DNA from: Heterobilharzia americana
Lineage: Eukaryota; Platyhelminthes; Trematoda; Strigeidida; Schistosomatidae
Assembly (NCBI GenBank): GCA_944470555.2
Contig: OX104131.1
Location: 12,144,515 to 12,208,514, forward strand
Reading direction: 5' to 3'
Length of the DNA stretch: 64,000 nucleotides
In this document: one piece after another, positions 28,667-40,600 of the stretch
How the letters are laid out: the number at the start of each line of letters is the position of its first letter
Position numbering within the stretch: position 1 is the stretch's first letter
Program-made: the position numbers and the translations under genes
Notes under the pieces: model-generated
The model's input: the letters and a program-made list of their open reading frames with translations, nothing else
What the model was told of the DNA's origin: nothing
Database searches by the model: none

Positions 28667-31600
28667 TGTTTGTGTGTGTAAATGAACATCTCCGAAAAGT
28701 TGTCATTCTTATTGGCCGAGCAGCTTATGTGCATTGCTTGCACAATAATTACGTCTGATTAAATCGATAAAGTCTATTCTAGTATATGAGATCAGTTATC
28801 GTATGAACTAATGAAGAATGATGATTGGTCAACGATTTCTGAACTAAGCACATACCATTTTTCTCATCGCTATCGTTTGTTCTTTGTGCTCAGCACCTTA
28901 TTTATTCAAATGCCATGTATTCTACAAATGGTCTTATCAATGACTCGCTAACTGGAATACCAATGAATGCTAGATTTTTCCTTTTTCTTCCTAACTTGAA
29001 ATGTATGATAAGCACTTACTCTTAGTAGGCTCGAATTTAGGATTTGTAAGTTGCATAGGTGAATGCATTATCATCAACCGGCAAAAATACACCAGTTCAA
29101 ATCACCACACATGCAAAAGTCAAAGATTGATGTTGTGTTTTTGCATGAAAATACTTTATGGTGATTCATATCGATCTTTCAATTTGACTTTGTTATTCCT
29201 GTGTTAGTTTTTTTCAGTTAGCTCGTGTCTTTTCAAACGTTTCTGTGCACTTTAAAAAGATATATGTATACATATGTAGGAGCTGTAATCTAGTTTGTTA
29301 ACTACTGCAGTTGAGTTAATAAGCTGTTCCATCCAGTAGCTGAAGCCAGTTCTCCTTTATTCATTTTTCGGCATTTGACTAACCATATTCGGTTCAGGCT
29401 GTCGAATTTTATAATGGTCCTTTTACATTCATACTGAAAATTTGTCAAAAATCATTAGGATTGATAAAACTCTTTAAATGGGTAAAGTAGCCAAAATATT
29501 CGACAGCTTCATCACTTATCCTTGAAGTAACTGTTGTTAGAATGGCGAATTGACACTATGTTTGAATCGACGATTAAAAAATGCATAATTCTGACATTAT
29601 CACGTGATTCTCCCCTGTGCACATCTTTCTGAATATCTCTGCGCTTTACCAACACTTGTAAAGTCACCCAATGAACTTAACGCGAAACGAGAAATTCTCA
29701 ACTTTCTCTACATCCGTCTTTTCCCCCTTCACTTTACAGTTGAGACCTCATAGAAGTTATCAAACTTCACAATAGTATACAAAGAACAGTGGGATAGAAA
29801 AGTAGTGATATGGAAGTAGACAATGGCCTATGGGAAAAGAATTTAAAAATCAAGGTTAATGAAAATGTTCAAGCTTACGAAAACGTCGAAGAGTAAATAC
29901 TACGCAATCGTAACCGATTTCCAACCATGTCATCAAGATTCCTCAAGCACTGATTCCCGTCGTCTCCAGGACACCAAGCAGACAGTCTACACCTCCATAC
30001 ATGGCTCAGATCGACAGTCAGAAACTTCATGGATTGGTCCTACGTCTTGATCTGACCACACTCAACCTTCGTCCAGCCTAGTCCGGCTTCCCCCAGCATG
30101 GCACTTCTATGTAGGTGGTGACTTACTGGGCTTGCGCAGTGCATATCCAAGCCACCCCAGCCGATGAAGATTCACAACCTCATGAATTGACTTTCCTAGT
30201 ACTATTCATTTAAATTCAATATTGCTCTCCTGGTGACTCCACCATACGTCAGCTATGCTCGGAAAACACCTAGGGTCAAAAACTTGTTATCTCTTCGCAC
30301 CTTTTACCTTCAACTCCCATGTCTCTCAGATGTGAAACAGGATAAAGCGGATAGCAGTGCAGTAAATTCATCGTCGAAAGGTAGTTGGATATCTCGCTAG
30401 TCGGCACCAGATGATGTAATTCAGCAAATCGCAAACGGGTCTCCTGTATCCGAGCTGAGATTTCGTCAGAAAACCACCCTATCTGAGTTGATGCAACTCT
30501 CCATGTGAAATAGACGTATTCCATCACTTCAATCCCTTTCATTAAGCTAAGAGTAGTTGCAGACCAGTCCTAGAGCATCACCTTACATTTGACAGGTGTG
30601 AAACACATGCCTAACGTACTCAAATTTCCGCTTAACGCGTTCAGAAAACAGTGAATTTCGCCAGCGTCTTTACGTAGCAGGACAATATCGTGTACATACT
30701 CCAATTCGCCCAGATGGCCTCTGGTGAGATCAATCCATTTAAAGTCAAATATACCTAACGTTATATCCATCAGTAGTTCTGTTACGAAATTGAACCGGAA
30801 TGGTAACAGTATGCATCCATGGCGGACACCACTAGTTGTCAATGCACATGACAACTTTCCGTAAACACTTACACGACTGCGTGGGTTTAAGCAGAAGGCT
30901 TTGATTAACGTTACACACTTGCTTGGTACTTTTTTTACAGTCAGACACTTACAAATGCCTCAAGGCTCACATAGTCGCCCGCCTCTTGTGTTGCAGAACC
31001 CGTTGAAGGATGAAAATCTGATGGGTGCACCCTCGTCCAGGTCTGGAACCTGTGTGGTTTTCTCAAACTCCAGCTAGGTTTCTGATAATTATGAACCCCA
31101 AGATCTTGTACACGATATTAGTCAAACTGATTCCTCTATGGTTGTCACAAGAAGGTTTCTATTCCTTCTTATAGACTAGAGTAATCAGTGAAGTAGACCA
31201 GTCTGACAGCACTGCCTCTGATTCCCATACACTATCTAGTACCTCTGTTTCTTCAATCAGCAACTTCCTCCTCCATCTTTGATTGCCATCAGGACCAGCT
31301 GCTTTTTATCATTTCAGGTTTTAAGCAGCCTTCGAGTTGAGATCCGATATCTACGTCTCATTGATGTTCGGGCTAGATGCTGGGGCAACCATAGCATTGC
31401 TGTCGGTCGGTTGAACCGTGCTTCAGAGTGTTCCACTCAACATCCTGGCCGTCTATCCTGAAAGGTTATCAACGTCCCATCCTTTTCACTGATATCACTA
31501 ACCATCGTCTCCTTATTGGTATCCTTTATTATTATTATTAGTCCCTTGGGTTCCTAGTGGAACATAGGGCTTCAGTAGCACGCCTCCAGTACACTCTGTT

Positions 31601-34600
31601 CTCTGAGATCTTTTGAACCTGGTCCCACGACAGCCCAGAAGCTCTCATTTCCTGCTCGCACGACCTCCTCCATGTCACCCTTGGACGTCCAACTCGTCGC
31701 TTCCCATGGGGATTCCACTCGAGCAACTGGCCTGACGCGTGATGTCCTCAGTCGGCCTCCTCAGTGCATGGCCAATCCATCTCCACTTCTTCCTGCATAT
31801 TTGTTGCGTGATAGGTTCTTGGTTGGTTCGTTCCCAGAGTTCCTTGTTGCTTATTTTTTCTGGCCATCTGATCTTCAGCAGCGAGCGTAAGCAGTTGTTG
31901 ATGATTGTCTGTAGTTTATTGGAAATGCCTTTCGTGACGCGCCAAGTCTCTGAGCCATACAAGAGCACTGACTTGACGTTGGTGTTGAAAATCCGTATCT
32001 TGTTCCGCATGCTGAGTGCAGAAGATCTCCACACTGGTTTCAGGCTAATGAACGCCTGTCTTGCTTTTCCGATTCTGACTTTGACGTCCTCGTCCGTCCC
32101 GCCTGTAGTTGAAACAGTGCTTCCTAGATAAGTGAAGGAGGTTACTTCCTTTAAGTTTCTTCCGTTGACGGTGATTGGAGTTTGTTGTTGTTGATGGTGG
32201 TGGTGCGGTATCTTCATCACTTCTGTCTTCTCTATATTCACCTGAAGTCCCGTCTTCGCTGCCTCTTCTATCAACTTGTTAGTTTTTGCCTGCAGATCTT
32301 CAAGTTTATGTGACATTAGGCATAAGTCATCGGCGAAATCCAAGTCTTCTAGGTTGTTTTCCGCAGTCCAGCGTATCCCCCTCTTCTCGCTCCCCACTGT
32401 TTGCTGCATGATCCAGTCCACCACAATCAAGGATATCATGGGGGATAGTAGGCAACCTTGTTTCACTCCTGTCTTCACTTCAAAGGCATCACTGAGCTTC
32501 CCATTGTGGATTACTTGGCATGTAGCATCTTCATATAGTTGTTGAATGAGGTTGATAAAGGTTTGCGGTACTCCGTAGTATTGAAGCAGTTTCCAAATTA
32601 CTTCTCGGTCGACGCTGTCAAAGGCCTTCTCAAAGTCGATGAAGTTGAGGTGGAGAGGTGATTGCCATTCTATGCTCTGTTCTATGATGATGCGAAGCGT
32701 TGCGTTGTAATTTGGTTTGCACATGATTTGTACTTCCTGAAGCCAGCCTGCCTGTTCCGGTCGTAGTTTTGAATCCAGTGCATCCCTTAGCCTCTCCAGG
32801 ATGATGCGGCTTAATATTTTACTTGGGGTGGACAGGAGAGTGATTCCGCGCCAGTTCTTGCAAGCACTGAGGTCTCCCTTCTTCGGCAGTTTGACAAGGT
32901 AACCCTTCTTCCAATCGTCAGGTACCTTCTCTTCCTTCCACACCTTCTGCAATAGTGGTGTGAGCATGTCCGCTGTTGTCTCTGCATCTGTTTTCAGTGC
33001 TTCTGGCGGTATTCCATCTGGTCCTGCTGCTTTCCCGCATTTCAGTAGCTTTATGGCGTTCAGGACTTCCATTTTCGTTGGAAGATTTATGTTCACTTGT
33101 AGTTCAGCAGCTGCAGGTGGTATTTCTGGACGAGTTGCAGTGATGGTGGTGGTCGATTCAAGAGCTTCTTGAAGTGGTCGGCCCATCGTTTCCTCTGTTT
33201 CTCTTCTTTCGTAATTAAATTTCCTTCTTCATCTTTTATTGGTTTCATCTGTGTTGGTCTCTTCCCTGATAGCAACCTGGTTATTTGATACAATGTCGTC
33301 AGGTCTCTCTCTCCTACCTGCAGCCTGTTCTGCTTCACTTGCCAGTGTTTCGTAGAAGTGTCTTTTGTCTTTGCGTGCACTCTTCTTCACTTCTTTGTCC
33401 GGTGTTTTATACGTTGTGCTCAGTTCCTCTTGTCGTTGAGCATCCTTGCACTGGTTTATCTTCTGCTTCACCATCCTCCTCTCCTCTATCAGCTTCCAGG
33501 TATCCGTCGAGATCCATTCCTTGTCTTCTTTCTTCTTCCTTCCTAATACTGTTGTGCAGGTTTCTTTCCACATAACTTTCAAAGACTTCCAGTGTTCTTC
33601 CACACAGGTTTCTTCAGGGATGTTGCTCGATGTCTCCCATTTTGTCTTGATGGCTGCCTTGAAGATCTCCTTTGTAGTTTCATCCTTCAGTTTCCGAGTG
33701 TTGTACTTGAATTGAGGTCTATCACCAGCTTCCTTGAAGGCTTTCAACTTGATTTGGAAGGTTCCTTGCACTCGATAATGAGTGGTGTGAACCTACATCT
33801 GCTCCTCTTCTTGACCTTGTGTCAAGTAGGCTGACTGCGTCTCCATTTTCTTCAGATTGAGATAAAGTCGATTTGATTTTTAGTGTGTCCTGGTGTCTGG
33901 TGAAATCCATGTCGCTTTGTGGATATCTTTGTGCCTGAACACACTGCCTCCAATCACCAAATCGTTGAATGCACAGAATTCTGCAAACAATTCTCCATTC
34001 TCATTCATTTCACCTAGTGCCTCTCGACCCATGGTTAGTTCTCTTCCTGTGTTGTCCCCTCCCAGTTTGGCATTCATGTCACCCATCAGAATTTTGATAT
34101 CGCCAACTGACGTCTTGTCCAGTGTTGATTGAAGTTGTCTGTAGAAATCCTCCTTTTTCTCTTGCTCTGCATTATTTGTAGGTGCATAACATTGTATGAT
34201 TGTGACCTTTCTTCCTTTTGAGTTGAATCTTGCTGTCATGATCCTGCAGGAGGAGATTGGTTCCCACTGCATGAGAGCCTTCGATGCTCTTGAGGACATC
34301 ATGATAGCCACTCCCTCAGTGTGCTCGTGGTTGTCGTCTGGGTGACAGTATCGGAGTAGATTATTGATTCTCCAGTTGACAGTTTGGAGAGTCCACTCCC
34401 ATTCCATCTACTTTCGCAAATCCCAAGCACTTCGATGTTATACCTTCTCATCTCCCTTGCAATCTGGGCTGCCTTACTGGGTTCAAACATGGTGCGGACA
34501 TTCCATGTCCCCACGTTTACTTTCGCTTTCATCGAGGGAGAGAAGACACATCGGCCAATTGGCTTCCCGAAGGCTTTCACCAACTGGCGTCATTTCGCCT

Positions 34601-37600
34601 CTCCGATTCCAGCGGGGAATAAGTTTGTTTTCATTTTTTATATTTTGTTTGTGCTTTGAAGTTTGTTTAGCGGTTAGATTTGTTTTACGGGGTAGGGTTG
34701 CTAGCCCTATGCCCAACCTTCCCTGTATACCCGGGCTTAGGACCGGCTAGTAACTAGTAAACTAGTTAACCAGGCGAGGTTTATTGGTATCCTTAGTAAC
34801 CCCAAATAAATGCTAAGTTGCAGCACAGTTTCTAGCTCCAAATCTATCTTACCCTTTCAAATTTAAATAGCAATTCAGGTAGGAATGATTTTGTTGTGAT
34901 AAAAACTTTGTCCTGTGATCACATTTCTGCCCAGTCAGCAGGATTATGACTCATAATACAGTTCAAATCACTTTTGTGTAACCGTTTATCTTGACTTTAT
35001 TGGAGCGATACGATCTTAAGGAATAAGTGAAACAGAGCATGACTGGAATTGGTTACTGTGATGGATAACACTGACCAATTCAAGGTAGTAGCTACCAGGT
35101 ATATATATATATTCTCCGGGTGAACTGTGCTTGTGTTAGGAGTTAGAATCCTCATTTTCCCTGTGAAACCGTGTTTGCTATGACCTAGTTTAATTTGCGC
35201 TGGTTGGAATTTGTTCCGCACACTACTTGATTAAAATGTAAGAAACTGTTCCAACTTGAAAAGGTCCCTTAGTCATGGAGGATCACTCAATCATAATATA
35301 ATTAGTATTGTCACCTAAATGTCTGTTAAGAATATAGTGTACTTGTAGGAAACTCCCCATAAGTTTACATTGATTGGTCACTGTTGAACAACCAATTTCA
35401 TTTTGTACAGTCCAGAGTGGTGGTTGCCATCGGATGGCCAGTGTATCTAATTCAGTCCTCCAGGAGGTCAATCATGGTCTGAATAGTTCATTAGCTACTT
35501 CACGGACTGCAACATCTTGTGTCGCGGATTCGAATCTCAAATAGGACACCAGTCCCTTCGAGGTTGTCAATCAATCAATATCAAAATAGGACCAGGCATT
35601 ACTGCGTAACGGTCCGAGTTGCTACAGCTCATACCAGTACATCAAGTAGAAAGGTAGTGATGTGAAAGATGAAGATAAGAAAATTCACTGAAAAGAAATA
35701 TAAAGTATGAGAAGAAAGAAAGGAGGAGTGATAAAATGGTGAGAATCAGTATAGCGTCGTTAAGATGAGGATAATGTGTGTATACATCTGAGCCACTGGC
35801 ATCGGTTCTGAGCCATATCCCCTAGAGTCTCCAACCACTGGTTTCTCTTGTCCCGCGGACCCCAACGACCTAGTCTTCATCGCCCCACATGGTTCAAACC
35901 AACAGTCAGAGACTTCATACATTGGTGCCATGTTTTAGTCTGGCCACCTCGGGCCTTTTTCCAGCCTGGACCTGCTTCGGCCAACATTGTGTGACAAGGC
36001 AATCGGTGACTGGGCATGCGTAGTACGTGTCCCAACCATCTCAATCGATGAAGGTTTATAACCTCGTCAACTGACTTACCTCTTCTCCCTAAAACTCTAC
36101 ACCTGACTTCTGCATTGCTCACATGGTGACACCACGGAATACGTCCTATACTACGAAGGCAATGGTGGTCAAACACTTGAAGCCTTCTTATATCTTCCAC
36201 TTCCAATGGCCATGTTTCACGGCCGTACATTAGAACAGAGCGGACTGCTGTGCAGTACACGCGACTCTTAGTAGACAAACGGATATCACGGCGGCGCAAT
36301 ACTCATGAGTGCTGACAAGCGGGAAACCTAGGTCTTGGACTTCCTGCCGATGGCATCCAACTAACATCCCTCACCAGTCTTTCCATCTATTGGCTGGCTC
36401 TTCACAATTATGTAATATTATTTATTGATTACGCTTGATAAAATTCTTGTCTTATCCAATGACACTGTCGACCTAATAATTTAATAATCAGTACACGTGT
36501 GCGTACATTTGAATTTTGAACTGCATTTGTTTTAGTGTTTTTTCAGCATCATTAAAACTCCAGAATCAGATTCACGCTAACTGAAATAAAGCCTCATCTA
36601 ATTTCGTTTTATGTTTATGAATATAATCCTTTAGTTGAAGTGTTTTTACTGTTAATGTTTTTTTCTATTATCAACTTTGAATATCAATTTCTTTTGGGTG
36701 ACTAAATGTTATATTGATCCTGTCATCCGTTTTAATCGATTAATTGTTTTCTTCAAAGAAAACAGGAGGAACATTGGTTGTTTTCAACCCAAATTGTACT
36801 TAGAGAGTATGATTTACGTGGACACTGCAATTATTTACACCTTGTTTTTGATGTTATTATTTCCAACTGTAGCAAACAATTTATATCGTTGTACATGGAA
36901 ACGGTTGTAATTTCATATTGTATATTTTAATGTCTATCATCAAATTTAAGACATATATGCTTACATAGATATTTTAATGCCCTCTGAACAACTAACTAAT
37001 TTACTAAGCATAATTTGGTCATATATACTGGCTTTTAATCTAAAATCAATTATGTTGTGGTTTGTAATCAATGTTCAATATAAACAAGATACCTTATACG
37101 ATGATATATAAACGAAATACAACTCTTTTTCATAGAGATTTAGGTCATCATCACTTTGTAATTGAATATAAATAGAGTTAGGGTTAGATGTGTGCTACGT
37201 ATCTGTTACACTAAACTTATATGGTGAGTTTAGCTAGTCACAAATGATAATTGTGCTGGAAATATATCGATATTTGCTCAGTGACAGACGGAATCAAAGT
37301 AGAACCTCGCACACAAATGTATCGGCTCAAGTTGCTATACTTAACAGTAGTACACAAATAGGTGGGTTGGAAAATAGTGATATCAAAGTAGATAAAAGTT
37401 ATGTGAGAGAATAAACAATTTGAAGATGAAAGTTAGTGCGAATATTCAAATTTACGAAGATCTCAAGGAGTGAATACATCTGCGCCATTGTCACCGATTT
37501 TCAGCCATCTCATCAACAGTCCTCAACCACTGATTCCTTTTGTCTCGGGGACCTCAACCAGGTAGTCTACATCTCCCCACATTGGCTCCAACCAACAGTA

Positions 37601-40600
37601 AGAGACTTCGTCGACTGGTGGTAGGTCGTGATCTGGCCACCGTCAACCCTCTTCCAACCTCATCTATCTTCCCCTATCATGCCGCATCGAAGTAGGCGAT
37701 GACTTGCCATGGTCAACACATGTTCAGGTCATCTGAATCGACTAAATTTCACAACCTCACCAATCGACTTGCCGACCTGTCTTGCCTAGTACCCCTCGTG
37801 AGCAATGCTACAAAGAAATCTATGATCAAAACCCTATAATCGCTCCACGTCTTTTACTTTCAACAGCCGTATAACAGGACAAAACGAATCTACACGCAGT
37901 ATATCCGTCATTTGACAGGTAGTTGGATATTTCAATGACGCTTGATATAGGTTGGTTGAAAGTCTTGAAATTAGTTCAGGGTTTTTAAACCGTATACTGA
38001 AATGAAAGTCTGCATCCACATTGATTTATCACCTGGTTCGCATTGAATGTCTCATAAGTAAAGAAATAGTCCTGACTTTAATTGAATAGTGAGCAAAACA
38101 CGTTTAAAGATCATTCTTTCTTTGTTTGATTGTGATTTAAGGATATTTCAGTATCATTATTGTATTGTAAATAATCCGTTTTCTCAATATAAATCTTTAT
38201 AGGCAAATTTCTTAGATGTATTTTATACACCGGAACTAAATAAACACATACTAGTAGTTGAATGTGCTTTTTCTGTACACAGTTGCAATAATTTCTGCGT
38301 AGTGCCGTCAAACTATCGTGGTAGATTCACACCAACATATAGTCTTGGTGTGGCTGTTTGTTGGACCCAGAAAAATAAATTTTATGAGTTATGTATAGTC
38401 TGTGCTCTAACATTATTGTTGCGAATTGTAACAACTTGAACTGAAACATTTCTACATAAGCTTCTACACTTCTATTGATATAGCCTTTTATCATATATAT
38501 CTGTTTGTTACTTCATTCTAGACATAAGTTAGAAAAGTTACTTCTTGTTTTAAGGATATTGATTGTATTGGTCATTTTTACTTCATTTTATTCTTATTTT
38601 TCTCCTTTTCTGTATAGGATATTCCTAGTTTTGCTCGTGTATTTCACAGATTTGGGATGAATCAAATTTATACATGTCTAGCTAATTTTCACCTCCTTGC
38701 CTGGTTAGCTGGAAATGATACGCTTGGTTTGCAACTTTTTGACTCTGAAGGTAGAATGAATGAAGATAGTCATGGGATAGCCGGTCTGTTAAATGCAATT
38801 GCTTCAAGTTGTTATGGTCAATCATCTACACCAGTAAATGAATCTGAAACAGCTGTCAAGAAATGGGCAATTGATTCACCGATTTGGGCTACTGTACAGG
38901 AGTTAACTAATGCAGTTGTCTCCGGTAAGTTGCGTTTCTTTGAAACAGAAACCTGGCTTGTAACAGGGTTCAAATCAGTAGCCTTCCCATCACCGATATA
39001 GTGCCCTACCAGCTTCACCGTGTCGCCCAACCCTAGCCAGCTTTTTGTTTCAACTTTAGTCATCTCTTACTTTCATTATCTGCTGATAACCATCGCTTTA
39101 TTCAAGATATTTTGGATACAGTTTGGAATTCTGTCACAAAAAGAAGCAGTCATGGAAAGTAATATGCAAATAAAGTTTATATTTGGACAAATAAGCAACC
39201 AACCTATTAGATAAATTTTATTGCCAAAAGATATCAACATAGTCTGATCCCAAGTTAATGAGAAATAAACTCTTGATATAAATGTAATTCAGCAACTATG
39301 TGCACTGTGTAATGAGCTACACCTAATGTGTGTGTTAATGATGCTAAATAGACCTAGATCTCGGAGCTGAAACCAGAATCAGCTGCTTTGTCAAATAAAT
39401 GTTTTAGGACTAAAGTTTTCAACCTTGTTGTGGTGTTAACTATTGTTCTTTCTTATTGATACCACACAGACAGTATTATTTACTGGATGATGTTTGGAGA
39501 GGAATCTATTACTCATAGTTATGTCAGGATAATCACAATAGAGCTGTGTCTCGTTGGTCTAGATAGCTGACTCCTAACTAGTGAGTTACGAGTTCGAACA
39601 CTGCTCCATTTGTCCACGTTTGGGCAGCCAGGTAGTATCATTTGCCTACTGCACAAACGTGCTGAGAGTTTCGATTTTCCGATGCAACTTTTTGGCTAAA
39701 TTTCCATATTTTTACTTTTCTATCCTCATTTGATTAGTCTTAAAATTTTTCACATATCCGAAATTAGCTAGAGAGAGATAAATTTGTAACCGAAGCTTTG
39801 TTTATCGAGTCAACATCTGATACATGTAATAAGAATGATGCAACACCAGTTCCGGATATTCGGAAGATTTTACTGCCTGTGAAACTAACGAATGAAAAGT
39901 AACAGAACTAAACCAGGTTATGTACTTACCTTGATATGATTGGGCAATAAATTGTGCTCAAGACGTCATCAGTAAACAAGCATTGTTTCACCGTGATACA
40001 TATAAGAGAACTATATTAAAATTGTACTCTACCACAACGCCTAAATTCTACTTTTCTGTTGAGTAGACTTGGATCTCGACAGTTTGATACCAATCAACAC
40101 GAAGACTGTAATGCTTTTTGATCAGGAAGAAATATATATTTATAACTTGACCAAAGTTCATATTGGATCGTATTCGTTCAATTCAGAGCTGCAAAGGGAT
40201 GATTGCTCACGGGATCCCATATTATTTAAAGCCTTTTTCACTGCCTACATTACTCCCCACCTTTTTTGTTACATACGCTGGTCTAACTTTATGTATAGTT
40301 AGACAATATTATCCACAAAGAAGTTGGTAAAGAACAGGGAAAGGCGTATTATGATTAAATCATCGGACTGTTTTATCTATGCCGAGTATATCATTAGTCC
40401 CTACATCACAAACGTGAATTATGTATGTACTAAAATGTTCGCGGTTTATTACCATTTACACCATTAGTTACGGGTTGAACGTCTAAGTGTAAAGAGCTAG
40501 CTAGATTTTTTAAAATTTATCGTTAACCTTGTTAACTTTTCAAGTTGAGGTGATGGATTCAGTTTGGTTAACTGAATAAAAGAAAAAACTTTTATTTTAG

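Larger units (their letters stand above)
31527..34780 (-). mobile_element. RTE family 1, full-length copy C with intact ends
   Basis: A 3,254-bp non-LTR element on the - strand bounded by a 14-bp target duplication. From the right it has a 5' leader of about 200 bp (cctcgcctggttaac at the very start, cccgggcttaggaccggc near 34,730), an endonuclease region, a reverse transcriptase with FADD box, a C-terminus ending CSTRNPRD, and a short (TAA)n tail. The architecture (single EN-RT protein, short 3' region, trinucleotide tail) is that of the RTE clade. The frame is broken at several points, so it is dead, but the 503-codon RT frame and exact target duplication make it the youngest family 1 copy here. 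It sits within the 15-kb NPL4 intron, in the opposite orientation to the gene. Confidence 0.93.

Noticed and set aside
28510..28743. - strand frame with an IYIYIY run
   Set aside because: It is only the translation of the TA microsatellite.
31675..33186. 503-codon frame as a host gene
   Set aside because: It carries RT motifs (KAAGPDG, FADD) and lies inside an element with a target duplication and TAA tail.
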